Shown here in pieces: positions 1-8,618 of a stretch of 64,000 bases of DNA. Within the stretch, counting starts at the first letter, position 1. Every line of letters begins with the position of its first letter. The position numbers and the translations under genes are program-made. The stretch is from Methylibium rhizosphaerae (GTDB lineage Bacteria; Pseudomonadota; Gammaproteobacteria; Burkholderiales; Burkholderiaceae_C). The stretch is taken from NCBI RefSeq assembly GCF_006386545.1, contig NZ_SWAR01000002.1, positions 62,001-126,000 of the forward strand. Direction: 5' to 3'. The notes below the pieces were generated by a model, which was given only the letters and a program-made list of their open reading frames with translations, was not told where the DNA came from and did not search any database.

Positions 1-1069
1 GCGCCAGCTGGGATTCGCTCCAGCCGACGCGCCGGGCGATCGTGAGGCCGAAGTTGTGGTCGATGAGCGACGTGCCCCGCTCCAGCAGCACGCCGGCGAT
101 GCCGGTGCAGACCTGCAGGCGGTTGGCGTCCTTCACCGCGTCGTTGGAGCAGTACTGCGCCACACGCTGGTAGCCGGGCATCGGCAGCGAAGCCTGCATG
201 GCGATCACTCGCGTGTAGACGGCCGGCCACAGGTACGCCGGCACGTCGGCCGGCAGGTGCGTGCGGGCCAGCCCGGGCAGCAGGCCGAAGAAGGTTTCGC
301 TTGCCTGGGCATGTGCGATCCGGTACATCGCCTCGGCAAACGCGCCGCCGTCACGACGGTTCTGCGCTGCTTCGGCGGCAAACATCCAGGGCACCGCATT
401 GCGCGCGTCGAGCTGCGCCCACTGGTCGTACGAAATGAGCTGGCAGCCGCCTCGCCGGCCTTCGAGGGCGCCGGTGCTCTGGCAGGCCTGCACCGCGAGT
501 GCATAGACCGCCGGGTCGCGCGAATCGACCGCCAGCTTCGCCAGAGCGTTCACCGGCTGGGTGGCACCGGCCACGTCGTCGTCAGGCGGCGCACTGGCCG
601 CCGCGGGCGTGCCGGCGATACGTGAGCGCTGCTCCAGAGCGACGCCCACCTGCTGCGCCACCTGCATCGACAAGCCCGCCGCCCGGGCGCGCGCGTCACC
701 CGCGAGCAGGCGCTCGATCAGGCGCCGCAGCGCGGTGTCGACGTCGGTGAGCGTGCGTTTGCGAAAGGCCTCGGACTCGAGTTCGGCTCGGGCCAGCGAG
801 CCCAGCCCGCAGACCTCGACCTGGGCCGGGCGTTCTTCGGCGGCGGCAACGCGCGGCGCGGCCGTCGGCACCACAGCCGGCTGCTGGCGTTGCGGAGCAG
901 AGGCACGGGGCTGGCCTGGCGCGGCCGCCACGCGTTCGGCCGAAACGGTTGCGGGCGCGACCGGGTGCCGATGCCAATAGGCAAGCGCCGCGAGCACCAG
1001 GCACACGACGACAACGCCGCGACCCCAAGCGTCGATGCGCCAACTCTCTCTTTCCCTGTCGCCCCTCAT
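1..1069 (-). CDS. Membrane-anchored protein of unknown function (3' end outside window)
   Basis: An uninterrupted minus-strand frame runs from an ATG at 1069 off the left edge, so at least 356 codons are present and the C-terminus is missing. It starts MRGDRERESWRIDAWGR, followed by one hydrophobic segment at about residues 17-31 (GVVVVCLVLAALAYW), then an Ala/Pro/Gln-rich linker to about residue 85. After that comes a largely helical soluble part with scattered cysteines, for example VEVCGLGSL and QYCSNDAVK. The picture is an inner-membrane anchor with a periplasmic domain. I do not recognise the family. The opposite strand carries open frames here, but they have the His/Gln/Arg-rich look of GC-rich antisense frames. 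Confidence 0.72.
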   Translation of the reverse strand, partial: MRGDRERESWRIDAWGRGVVVVCLVLAALAYWHRHPVAPATVSAERVAAAPGQPRASAPQRQQPAVVPTAAPRVAAAEERPAQVEVCGLGSLARAELESEAFRKRTLTDVDTALRRLIERLLAGDARARAAGLSMQVAQQVGVALEQRSRIAGTPAAASAPPDDDVAGATQPVNALAKLAVDSRDPAVYALAVQACQSTGALEGRRGGCQLISYDQWAQLDARNAVPWMFAAEAAQNRRDGGAFAEAMYRIAHAQASETFFGLLPGLARTHLPADVPAYLWPAVYTRVIAMQASLPMPGYQRVAQYCSNDAVKDANRLQVCTGIAGVLLERGTSLIDHNFGLTIARRVGWSESQLA

Positions 1070-1130
1070 GGCGCGAAATGATAGGCAAGACGGACCGGGC
1101 GACCCGTAACGAAACGCTGGCTTCGTGGGC

Positions 1131-2336
1131 TCACTGCAACCGTCGCCTGACCCACAGCCAGGCGACCAGGCCCACGTTCATCATCAGGAACGAAGCCACG
1201 GCGAGCGCCAGCGTGGAGTGCATCACCAGCGGGGCGATCACGCCGGCCACGATGCCGTTGGCGACGCTGCCGATGAAGGCCTGCAGCGACGAGGCCATGC
1301 CGCGCCGTTCGGGGAAGAGGTCGAGCACCATCAGCGTGACGACCGGCACCATCAGCGCCCAGCCGAAGGCGAAGATGCCAATGGGCAGCAGCGCCCAGCT
1401 CACGTGGGCCGGCCAGATGAAGTTGGCCGCCACGTTGACCACCGACACCACGCTCATGATCACGAAGCCGCGGCGGATCTGCCGGCGCGGCTCGATCCTG
1501 CCGGCCAGGCGGCCGCTCGCCCAGGCGCCGCCCATGATGCCGGCGATGGTGAGCGAGAAGAACCAGAAGAACTCGGTGGGGCCGAGCTTGAGGTGCTGGC
1601 CGAGGAAGGTGGGGGCCGACAGCACGTAGAGGAACATGCCGTTGAACGGCACGCCGCTGGCCAGCGCCAGCATCAGGAACCGGGGGCTGGAGCCGAGCTG
1701 CCAGTAGCCGCGCATCAGGTTCGGGATGTTGAACTGCTGGCGGTGCGTGACGTGCAGCGTTTCGGGCAGCAGCTTGTAGTTCGCCACCAGCAGCAGCAGG
1801 CCCACGCCGGTGAGGAACCAGAAGATCGCGTGCCAGTCGGCATGCACGAACAGGAAGCCGCCGACGATGGGCGCCACCGCCGGCGCCACGCCGAAGTAGA
1901 TGGTGACCTGCGACATCACCCGCTGCGCATCGGCCGGCGGAAACATGTCGCGGATCACCGCGCGCGACACCACGATGCCGGCACCGGTCGACAAGCCCTG
2001 CAGCGCGCGGAAGAACACCAGCGCGCCGATGCTTTCGGACAGCGCGCAGCCGGCCGAGGCCAGCGTGAACACCGCGATGCCGGCCAGCACCACCGGCCGC
2101 CGCCCGAAGCTGTCGGACAGCGCGCCGTGGAACAGGTTCATGAAGGCGAAGCCGAACAGGTAGGCCGACAGCGTCTGCTGCATCTGCACCGGCGTGGCCC
2201 CCACCGAGGCGGCGATGCCGTCGAAGGCCGGCAGGTAGGTGTCGACGGCGAACGGGCCCAGCATGCCAAGGCAGGCGAGCAAAACGGCAAGGGCCCAGCG
2301 CGGTGCGCGCCAGAGCGTGTGGGCATCGGGATTCAT
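1131..2336 (-). CDS. Bcr/CflA-family multidrug efflux MFS transporter
   Basis: Inner-membrane proton-driven drug exporter of the major facilitator superfamily, 401 aa with about 12 membrane segments. The sequence GPFAVDTYLPAF in helix 1 (about residues 27-38) is typical of the Bcr/CflA drug:H+ antiporters, and the MFS loop 2-3 motif GALSDSFGRR lies at 71-80. The start is placed at the ATG at 2336 (MNPDAHTLW), because the frame stays open further upstream only by running into the RNase P RNA gene. It is co-oriented with rnpB and begins only about 40 nt after the RNA's 3' end, so read-through from rnpB could contribute to expression. The exported substrate cannot be told from sequence. Confidence 0.9.
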   Translation of the reverse strand: MNPDAHTLWRAPRWALAVLLACLGMLGPFAVDTYLPAFDGIAASVGATPVQMQQTLSAYLFGFAFMNLFHGALSDSFGRRPVVLAGIAVFTLASAGCALSESIGALVFFRALQGLSTGAGIVVSRAVIRDMFPPADAQRVMSQVTIYFGVAPAVAPIVGGFLFVHADWHAIFWFLTGVGLLLLVANYKLLPETLHVTHRQQFNIPNLMRGYWQLGSSPRFLMLALASGVPFNGMFLYVLSAPTFLGQHLKLGPTEFFWFFSLTIAGIMGGAWASGRLAGRIEPRRQIRRGFVIMSVVSVVNVAANFIWPAHVSWALLPIGIFAFGWALMVPVVTLMVLDLFPERRGMASSLQAFIGSVANGIVAGVIAPLVMHSTLALAVASFLMMNVGLVAWLWVRRRLQ

Positions 2337-2375
2337 CGGCTGCCTTGTTCTTGTGGTTCCGCTTGTGGCGGAAAT

Positions 2376-2716
2376 GTGTGAAGCAAGCCGATAGGCCGGA
2401 TTCTGTGCGTCAGGTCGCCCTGACGTGACCGCCATTCCTCTGGGCCATGGATCGCTCGCATGGCTCGGTGCTACCTACCCGCCGGCTCCGCGGGCCGCAT
2501 CATCGCCGGCCTATTTGGTATTGCTGCGCGTAGAGATTGCCCGTTTCACCCGAGGCGTGCCGCGCATTCGCGCGGGCAACGCCTCGACTCGTCTCTGTTG
2601 CTCTGATCCTCACCTCACGGTGGACAGGTGTTACCTGCTACGCTGCCCTGCGCAGTCCGGACCTTCCTCCAGTGCGGCATTTCTGCACTTGCACCAGCGG
2701 CGGTCTGGCTTGCTTC
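2376..2716 (-). ncRNA. rnpB: RNase P RNA (M1 RNA, bacterial type A)
   Basis: Catalytic RNA that trims the 5' leaders of tRNA precursors. The 5' end GAAGCAAGCC (2716-2707) pairs perfectly with GGCTTGCTTC near the 3' end (2389-2380), forming helix P1. Conserved blocks read on the plus strand as their complements: GGCCGGATTCTGTGC near the 3' end, GTGCTACCTACCC, CCTATTTGG, GAGATTGCCCGTTTCACC, GGACAGGTGTTACCTGC and CCGGACCTTCCTCC. Length, about 341 nt, is right for betaproteobacteria. A plausible -10 (GATAAT, 2731-2726) precedes the 5' end. The ends are set from P1 pairing and may be off by a few nucleotides. Confidence 0.95.
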
Positions 2717-2783
2717 ACGGGCGCGATTATCCAGCCATCCGAGCCAGAATCAGCGGCGCAGCTGCACCAGGAGACCTCATCTC

Positions 2784-3710
2784 ATGAAAGTCAACAACGT
2801 CCTCGAAACCATCGGCGCCACGCCGCACATCCGCCTCAACCGGCTGTTCGGGCCCGGCGCCGGCAGGCACGAGATCTGGGTGAAGTCGGAGCGCAGCAAC
2901 CCCGGCGGCTCCATCAAGGACCGCATCGCGCTGTCGATGATCGAAGACGCCGAACGCTCCGGCGCGCTCAAGCCGGGCGGCACGATCGTCGAGCCCACCT
3001 CCGGCAACACCGGCATCGGCCTGGCCATGGTGGCCGCGGTCAAGGGCTACAGGCTGGTGCTGGTGATGCCCGACAGCATGTCGGTCGAACGGCGCCGGCT
3101 GATGCTGGCCTATGGCGCGACCTTCGAGCTGACGCCGCGCGAGAAGGGCATGAAGGGCTCGATCGCCCGCGCACAGGAGCTGGTGGCCGGCACGCCCGGC
3201 GCCTGGATGCCGCAGCAGTTCGAGAACCCCGCCAACATCGACGTGCACGTGCGCACCACGGCCCAGGAGATCCTGGCCGACTTCCCCGACGGGCTCGACG
3301 TGCTGATCACCGGCGTGGGCACCGGGGGCCACATCACCGGCTGCGCGCAGGTGCTCAAGAAGGCGTGGCCCGGGCTCAAGGTGTTTGCGGTGGAACCGAC
3401 CGCGTCGCCGGTCATCAGCGGCGGGCAGCCCGCGCCCCACCCCATCCAGGGCATCGGCGCCGGCTTCATTCCGAAGAACCTGCAGACCGAGCTGCTCGAC
3501 GGCGTGATCCAGGTGGAAGCCGAAGCGGCGCGCGAGATGGCGCGGCGCTGCGCACGCGAGGAAGGGCTGCTGGTGGGCATCTCCTCGGGCGCCGCACTGG
3601 CTGCGGTGGCCCAGAAGCTGCCCGAGCTGCCGGCCGGCTCTCGGGTGCTGTGCTTCAACTACGACACCGGCGAGCGTTACCTCTCGATCGAAGGCTTCCT
3701 GCCAGCCTGA
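2784..3710 (+). CDS. cysK: Cysteine synthase (O-acetylserine sulfhydrylase)
   Basis: PLP-dependent enzyme that makes L-cysteine from O-acetylserine and sulfide in the cytoplasm. The protein is 308 aa, the usual CysK length. [10 protein letters not shown] at 38-47 holds the PLP lysine (K45); PTSGNTG at 71-77 is the substrate-binding loop; [10 protein letters not shown] at 177-186 binds the PLP phosphate. The ATG at 2784 has AGGAGA about 10 nt upstream. The frame is open further 5' but would run antisense through rnpB. The gene ends 34 nt inside the 3' end of the convergent DUF3025 gene. CysK rather than CysM is preferred from the motifs, but both perform closely related reactions. Confidence 0.93.
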   Translation: MKVNNVLETIGATPHIRLNRLFGPGAGRHEIWVKSERSNPGGSIKDRIALSMIEDAERSGALKPGGTIVEPTSGNTGIGLAMVAAVKGYRLVLVMPDSMSVERRRLMLAYGATFELTPREKGMKGSIARAQELVAGTPGAWMPQQFENPANIDVHVRTTAQEILADFPDGLDVLITGVGTGGHITGCAQVLKKAWPGLKVFAVEPTASPVISGGQPAPHPIQGIGAGFIPKNLQTELLDGVIQVEAEAAREMARRCAREEGLLVGISSGAALAAVAQKLPELPAGSRVLCFNYDTGERYLSIEGFLPA

Positions 3711-4426
3711 AGGGGCCGGAACACTTCCTCATCGTCATGGAAGCCGGGCACCTCGTTGCCCGGCCACCAGCCCGGCACGCCGAGCACCGGCAGCGGCAGG
3801 AAGGGCTTCGGCACCAGTGCCGAGGCGTCGAGCTCCGCACCCGGCACCCCCACCCACACATGGGCGGTGATCGACTTGTACGGGGTGACCAGCTTCTCGA
3901 GCAGCGCGTGGCCGAACAGCGTGAGCTTCACCTCCCGCTGCCAGCGGTCGCGCTGCGTGACGAGCAATCCTTTCCAGTCGCGCTCGCGCAGGCGCTGCAC
4001 CAGGTCCGCCGGCGCCTCCAGCAGCGCGGCGTTTTCGTCGAACAAGGTGAGCGCGTCGCGCAGCGGGCCGCGCGCCGTGCCCACGCCGTGCGCCGCCACG
4101 GCTTGCGCCTGCAGCTCGTTGAGCCGGCGCTTCAGCACCGGCCAGTGCAGCCACATCAGGCCGTTGAAGAAGTCGTGCAGGTTGTCGCGCGTGGGCACGC
4201 AGGCGGTGCGGTGGATGAAGGCCTCGTAGGCTTCGCCCTCGGGCTGGGCTCCTTGCGCCACGAAGTGCAGTTCGCCGCCTTCGAGCCGCAGCCCGCCCTG
4301 GCCCGACAACACCCGGTTGAGCGCACCGGCCACCGTGCCGCAGGCGGCCGCCAGGTTCGCCACTTCCTCGCCGCAGCGGCGATACGGCGCAAGCCAGGGG
4401 CGTGACCAGTCGATCGCCGGCAGCAT
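3677..4426 (-). CDS. DUF3025 domain-containing protein
   Basis: 249-residue soluble protein of a family common in beta- and gammaproteobacteria without an assigned function (DUF3025). Recognisable stretches are [15 protein letters not shown] and the ending [16 protein letters not shown]. There is no signal peptide or membrane segment. The ATG at 4426 overlaps the TGA of the upstream DeoR gene (TGATG), so the two are probably translationally coupled. An open frame continues N-terminally through the DeoR gene but is only its shadow. The 3' end overlaps the 3' end of cysK on the other strand by 34 bp. Confidence 0.82.
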   Translation of the reverse strand: MLPAIDWSRPWLAPYRRCGEEVANLAAACGTVAGALNRVLSGQGGLRLEGGELHFVAQGAQPEGEAYEAFIHRTACVPTRDNLHDFFNGLMWLHWPVLKRRLNELQAQAVAAHGVGTARGPLRDALTLFDENAALLEAPADLVQRLRERDWKGLLVTQRDRWQREVKLTLFGHALLEKLVTPYKSITAHVWVGVPGAELDASALVPKPFLPLPVLGVPGWWPGNEVPGFHDDEEVFRPLQAGRKPSIER

Positions 4427-5241
4427 CACCTGGCCCGCGTCCGCAACCGGGCGGCCGAGGAGGGCCCCGCCACTTGCACGTCCACCCCCAGCGCCGCCAC
4501 CTCCGGCCAGGCGCGGTCGGTCACCAGCGTGTGCACCTGGGACCAGGCGGCCACCACGAAAGGCGCCACGTTCTGCTGCTTGGAATGGTCGGCGAGGATC
4601 AGGGTGCGGGTGGCGGCGGAGATCATCGCGCGCTTGATGGCCGCATCGGCCTCGTCGCTCGCGGTGATGCCCATGCGTGCATCCAGCGCGCAGGCCCCGG
4701 GCACGGCCCAGTCGGCCCGGCAGTGGGCCAGCAGGTCGTGGGCGGCCGGCCCCCACAGCGCACGCTGCTGCGGCTGCCAGGTGCCGCCGGTGATCAGCAG
4801 CTGCACAGCCGGGTCGCGATCGAACAGGGCCGCCACGTCGAGCGCGTTGGTGATCACGGTGAGCGGACGCGCCGTCACAGAGCGTGCCATCGCCAGCGTG
4901 GTAGACCCGGCATCGAGGATCACCGTCTGCCCGGGCTCGATGAGCTGCGCGGCCGCATGGCCGATGGCGTCCTTGGCCTTGGCCAGCACCCCGGCGCGCG
5001 CCTCGAAGCCGAGCCGCGCGGTGTCGAGCATCACGGCACCGCCGTGGGTCTTCTGCAGCGCCCCCTGGGCTTGAAGCTCGAGCAGGTCGCGCCGGATGGT
5101 GTGTTCCGAGACCTCGAGCATTCGAGCAAGATCGAGCACCTCCACCCTGCCCTGCTGCTGCAGCCACTTCAGGATGCGGGCACGCCGCTCCTCCGCGAAA
5201 CGCGGCAATGCATCGGCGGGTTTGGGCACGGGTTTGACCAT
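4426..5241 (-). CDS. DeoR-family transcriptional regulator
   Basis: Sugar-phosphate-responsive repressor type, 271 aa. An N-terminal winged helix-turn-helix (about residues 20-70) contains LARMLEVSEHTIRRDLLELQ, the family recognition helix. The C-terminal DeoR sensor domain carries VILDAGSTTLAMA and ITNALDVAALF, and ends ADHSKQQNVAPF, a typical effector-pocket region. It is divergent from an MFS transporter gene, and the 84-bp gap holds three tandem 10-bp repeats whose minus strand reads TTCGAGCAAT, likely its operator. It therefore probably represses itself and the transporter. The effector is unknown. It is coupled to the DUF3025 gene downstream. Confidence 0.9.
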   Translation of the reverse strand: MVKPVPKPADALPRFAEERRARILKWLQQQGRVEVLDLARMLEVSEHTIRRDLLELQAQGALQKTHGGAVMLDTARLGFEARAGVLAKAKDAIGHAAAQLIEPGQTVILDAGSTTLAMARSVTARPLTVITNALDVAALFDRDPAVQLLITGGTWQPQQRALWGPAAHDLLAHCRADWAVPGACALDARMGITASDEADAAIKRAMISAATRTLILADHSKQQNVAPFVVAAWSQVHTLVTDRAWPEVAALGVDVQVAGPSSAARLRTRAR

Positions 5242-5263
5242 GGCGCGATTCTAGTCACACACC

Positions 5264-5293
5264 ATTGCTCGAATATGCTCTATATTGCTCGAA
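5264..5293. promoter_or_regulatory. Three tandem decamers, probable DeoR operator
   Basis: Three adjoining 10-bp units lie between the divergent DeoR and MFS genes: ATTGCTCGAA (5264-5273), TATGCTCTAT (5274-5283) and ATTGCTCGAA (5284-5293). The outer two are identical and the middle one matches loosely. A 10-bp period puts every unit on the same helix face, as in operators of DeoR-family proteins, which often contain a TTCGA-like core. The array sits 32-61 bp before the MFS ATG and 23-52 bp before the DeoR ATG, so occupancy would affect both promoters. Assignment to this DeoR is inferred from position. Confidence 0.65.
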
Positions 5294-5324
5294 CGTTTTC
5301 GACTCGCTCGCCGCCCCGCCCGCC

Positions 5325-6491
5325 ATGCGCCGCCCTTCGCTTGCCCCTGCCACTGCCGCCCGCCTGGCCATGGCGGTGATCTTCTTCGTCAACGGCGCGG
5401 GCTTCGCCAGCTGGGTGTCGCGCATCCCGGCGGTGCGGCAGGCGCTCGACCTCAGCGACGGCCAGCTCGGCACGGCGCTGTTCGCCATCGGCGCCGGCGC
5501 GCTGGCGGCCTTTCCGCTGGCCGGCCGCGGCTGTGCCGTGCTGGGCGCGCGCGCACTCACCGTGGCGTCCACCTTCATCTTCTGCTTCGCACTGCCGCAC
5601 CCTGCCCTGGTAGGGGTGCTGTCGTCGTTTGCGGTCACGCTGTTCCTGCTGGGCGCAGCCAGCGGCGCCATGGACGTGGCGATGAATGCGCTGGCGGTGG
5701 AAGTGGAGGCCCGGGTGGGCAAGCCCATCATGTCGTCGCTGCACGGCATGTGGAGCGCGGGCGGGCTGGCGGGCGCAGGGCTCGGCGCACTGATGGCCCG
5801 GCTCGACGTGTCGCCGGCGGCTCACCTGGCCGCCACAGCGGCCGTGCTGGCGCTGGGCGCGGCTGCGGTGATGCACTGGCTGCCCCGCAGCGAACCCCGG
5901 CCGCAGGCCAAGGCGGAGCCGCGTTTCGCGCGGCCCGAGGCCGCGATGGCCGGGCTGGGCGGCATCGTCTTCTGCGCCTTCCTGATCGAAGGCGCCATGG
6001 CCGACTGGAGCGCGGTCTTCCTGCACGACAGCCTGGGCACGACCGCGGCGGTCGCAGCCGTGGGCTACGCCGTCTTCTCGCTCACGATGATGAGCATGCG
6101 TTTCGCCGGCGATGCGCTGGTGGCCCGCTGGGGCCCGGTGTCCCTGCTGCGCATCACCAATGCGCTGGCCGCCTCGGCGCTGGGCCTTGCGCTGTGGAGC
6201 GCCCATGCCGGCATCACCATGGTGGCCTTTGCGCTGGTCGGCCTGGGCGTGGCCACCGTGGCGCCGCTGGTGTTCGGCGCCGCGGCGCGGCGCGCGAGCC
6301 GCCGCCCGGGCCGCAGCGCCGGCCAGGGCATCGCGGCCATGGCCACCCTGGGGTATGGCGGCTTCCTGCTCGGGCCGCCCTTCATCGGCTGGCTGGCCGA
6401 AGCCACCAGCCTGCGCACGGCGCTGGTGTTGCTGGCGGTGCTGGCAGGCGTGATCGCCACGCTGACCCACCACCTGCGAGAACCGGCCTAG
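5325..6491 (+). CDS. MFS transporter, YbjJ-like
   Basis: Inner-membrane transporter of 388 aa with about 12 hydrophobic helices. The first helix, FFVNGAGFASWVSRIPAVRQ, is characteristic of YbjJ-like MFS proteins. Further recognisable parts are GAASGAMDVAMNALAVEVE and SSLHGMWSAGGLAGAGLG. The ATG at 5325 is preferred; an earlier TTG at 5265 would put the start codon inside the operator repeats. The divergent DeoR regulator suggests that the cargo is a sugar or sugar-derived compound, but this is inference. The gene ends 7 bp from the convergent pyrC. Confidence 0.85.
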   Translation: MRRPSLAPATAARLAMAVIFFVNGAGFASWVSRIPAVRQALDLSDGQLGTALFAIGAGALAAFPLAGRGCAVLGARALTVASTFIFCFALPHPALVGVLSSFAVTLFLLGAASGAMDVAMNALAVEVEARVGKPIMSSLHGMWSAGGLAGAGLGALMARLDVSPAAHLAATAAVLALGAAAVMHWLPRSEPRPQAKAEPRFARPEAAMAGLGGIVFCAFLIEGAMADWSAVFLHDSLGTTAAVAAVGYAVFSLTMMSMRFAGDALVARWGPVSLLRITNALAASALGLALWSAHAGITMVAFALVGLGVATVAPLVFGAAARRASRRPGRSAGQGIAAMATLGYGGFLLGPPFIGWLAEATSLRTALVLLAVLAGVIATLTHHLREPA

Positions 6492-6498
6492 CGCAAGC

Positions 6499-7542
6499 TC
6501 AGTCGACCAGCTTCCAGGCCAGCGTTTCGCCGCCGCGCAGCGGCTTGAGGCTCGCTTCGCCGAAGGGCAGCGCCTCGGGCAGCGTCCAGCCTTCCTTCTT
6601 GAGCGTGACGGTACCGGTGTTGCGCGGCAGGCCGTAGAAGTCGGGGCCGTGGAAGCTGGCAAAGGCTTCGAGCTTGTCGAGCGCGCCCACCGCCTCGAAC
6701 GCCTCGGCATACAGCTCCATGGCGCTCAGCGCCGTGTAGCAGCCGGCGCAGCCGCTGGCATGTTCCTTCAGGTGGGCCGGATGGGGCGCGCTGTCGGTGC
6801 CGAGGAAGAACCTGTTCGAGCCCGACGTTGCGGCGTCCACCAGCGCAAGCCGATGCTCCTCGCGCTTGAGCACCGGCAGGCAGTAGTAGTGCGGGCGGAT
6901 GCCGCCGGTGAAGATGGCGTTGCGGTTGTAGAGCAGGTGGTGCGCGGTGACGGTGGCCGCCGTATGCGCATCGGCCTCGCGCACGTACTGGGCCGCGTCC
7001 TTGGTGGTGATGTGCTCCACCACGATCTTGAGTTCGGGGAAGTCGCGGCGCAGCGGGATGAGGTGGCGATCGATGAACACCGCCTCGCGATCGAATACGT
7101 CCACGCCCGGGTCGGTCACCTCGCCGTGCACCAGCAGCTTCAGGCCCGCGCGCTGCATGGCCTCGAGCGTGGCGTAGGTCTTGCGGATGTCGGTGACGCC
7201 GGCATCGCTGTTGGTGGTGGCGCCGGCCGGGTACAGCTTGAGCGCCACCACACCCGCGTCGGCCGCACGCCGGATCTCGTCCGGCGGAGTGTTGTCGGTG
7301 AGGTAGAGCGTCATCAGCGGCTCGAAGGCCAGGCCCTTCGGCACCGCCGCCTCGATGCGCTGACGATAGGCCAGCGCCTGTGCCGCGGTGGTCACCGGCG
7401 GCTTGAGGTTGGGCATGATGATCGCGCGGGCGAACTGGCGGGCGGTGTCGGGCACCACGGCCTGCAGCGCGGCGCCGTCACGCACGTGCAGATGCCAGTC
7501 GTCGGGGCGGGTGATGGTCAGGGAGGTGGGACTGCTGCTCAT
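6499..7542 (-). CDS. pyrC: Dihydroorotase (class II)
   Basis: Zinc amidohydrolase that closes carbamoyl-aspartate to dihydroorotate in pyrimidine synthesis. The protein is 347 aa. All metal ligands are present at positions matching the E. coli enzyme: DWHLHV with H17 and H19, the carboxylated lysine K102 in ALKLYPAG, H139 in LLVHGEV, H177 in VEHITT, and the catalytic D250 in LGTDSAPH. The ATG at 7542 is used; a GTG at 7560 is possible. It stands alone, convergent with the MFS gene, with the catalase-like gene ending 30 bp upstream on the same strand. Confidence 0.96.
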   Translation of the reverse strand: MSSSPTSLTITRPDDWHLHVRDGAALQAVVPDTARQFARAIIMPNLKPPVTTAAQALAYRQRIEAAVPKGLAFEPLMTLYLTDNTPPDEIRRAADAGVVALKLYPAGATTNSDAGVTDIRKTYATLEAMQRAGLKLLVHGEVTDPGVDVFDREAVFIDRHLIPLRRDFPELKIVVEHITTKDAAQYVREADAHTAATVTAHHLLYNRNAIFTGGIRPHYYCLPVLKREEHRLALVDAATSGSNRFFLGTDSAPHPAHLKEHASGCAGCYTALSAMELYAEAFEAVGALDKLEAFASFHGPDFYGLPRNTGTVTLKKEGWTLPEALPFGEASLKPLRGGETLAWKLVD

Positions 7543-7572
7543 GGGCGCGGATTTTCTCACCCGCCCATGGCG

Positions 7573-8565
7573 TCAGGTCGCCTGGCGGCTGCGCTGGCTG
7601 TGGTAGTAGGCCACCTTGCGGGCGCGCATCACGTCGCCCAGCGGGCGGTGGTCCATCAGGCCGCTCCATGGGTCGAACATGGCGGCCTCGACCTCGGTTT
7701 CGAGCTGCCGGCCCGAATCGCCGTCGAGCGGCTGCACCGGGAGCGTGAGGCGGCCCACGGTGAGGTAGGGTGCGGCGGACTCGGGCCAGTCGACCGAGGC
7801 ATCCTCGATCGGCGTCTGCGCCTCGTCGGTGAAGAACTGCAGCTGCAGCTCGTATTCGAGCGCCTCGCGCGCCACCCGGCGGCGCATGTCGGCGGCCCAG
7901 TCGCCCTTCGCCGCGGCATCGGGTGCCTGGCCGGGCGGCGGCGACAGTCGCACCCTCACCGCATACGGGCCGCAGGCCATCGGCAGCACGCTGTGGAAGG
8001 GCTCGGTCGCAAAGCCGCTGAAGGGCCGCGCCATGACGGCGCCGAAACGCGCGATGAAACGCAGCCCGCCGGCGAGTCCGTAGGCGGCGAACAGGTGCTT
8101 GATCAGCGCACCCTTGCCGCGCGAAGCGGCCAGCACGAGCGCCACGAATTCGTCGCTCTTCGCGAAGGCGAACGCGGTCTGGTTGATGAGCAGGAAGTCC
8201 TGCGAGCCCGCCTCGCCCGAGCCGAGGGCGCTGGGTCCGTGCACGCCGAGCACCTTGATCGCGAAGCCGCGGATGTCGGGCTCGCGGTCGGAGCCGCGGT
8301 CCATGCTGCCGTTGGACAGCCGCACCAGCGCCTCATGCACGCCGGGCCGTTCGAACAGGCCGTGCCGCGCATGCGAAGGCAGGCCGGGCAGCACCTCGAG
8401 GCTCGCACGCAGGGCCAGCAGCTGCTTGCGATGCAGTGCGCGGCCATTGCCATACCGGGCGCTCTTGCGCTGCTGCATCTCGTCGAGGTCGCGCGCGAAC
8501 TGCGCATACCGCTCGCCTTCGCCCGGGCGGATGTCTTCCTTCCATGCAGTGCTCGGCTGTCCCAT
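7573..8565 (-). CDS. Catalase-like heme protein
   Basis: 330-residue protein related to the heme catalase fold but much shorter than classical catalases (about 480 aa or more). It aligns by eye with the catalase core. SHARHGLFERPG corresponds to the region of the catalytic His, HEALVRLSNGS to the VRFS strand, EPDIRGFAIKVLG to the DPRGFA block, and SQDFLLINQTAFAF to the region after it. The ending RKVAYYHSQRSR may carry the proximal heme tyrosine. Such short family members include peroxide- or hydroperoxide-processing enzymes, so true catalase activity is not assured. No signal peptide is seen. A terminator for gltL lies just upstream. Confidence 0.78.
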   Translation of the reverse strand: MGQPSTAWKEDIRPGEGERYAQFARDLDEMQQRKSARYGNGRALHRKQLLALRASLEVLPGLPSHARHGLFERPGVHEALVRLSNGSMDRGSDREPDIRGFAIKVLGVHGPSALGSGEAGSQDFLLINQTAFAFAKSDEFVALVLAASRGKGALIKHLFAAYGLAGGLRFIARFGAVMARPFSGFATEPFHSVLPMACGPYAVRVRLSPPPGQAPDAAAKGDWAADMRRRVAREALEYELQLQFFTDEAQTPIEDASVDWPESAAPYLTVGRLTLPVQPLDGDSGRQLETEVEAAMFDPWSGLMDHRPLGDVMRARKVAYYHSQRSRQAT

Positions 8566-8586
8566 GGCGCGCGCCTCCTCGTCAGC

Positions 8587-8612
8587 CAAAAAAGAAGCTC
8601 CCCGCGGGGAGC
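8587..8612 (-). terminator. Intrinsic terminator of the glt operon
   Basis: On the minus strand a perfect 16-nt palindrome GCTCCCCGCGGGGAGC (8612-8597) is followed directly by TTCTTTTTT (8596-8588). It begins 6 nt after the gltL stop and separates the glutamate transporter operon from the catalase-like gene. This is the clearest rho-independent terminator in the window apart from the riboswitch terminator. Confidence 0.9.
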
Positions 8613-8618
8613 CTTTCG

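Noticed and set aside
2336-2435. N-terminal extension of the drug exporter and a matching 5' extension of cysK
   Set aside because: Both would be translated from RNase P RNA sequence; the homologous proteins start at 2336 and 2784.
4427-5167. N-terminal half of a long frame continuing from DUF3025 through the DeoR gene
   Set aside because: It is the shadow of the DeoR gene in another frame; the DUF3025 ATG at 4426 overlaps the DeoR stop.
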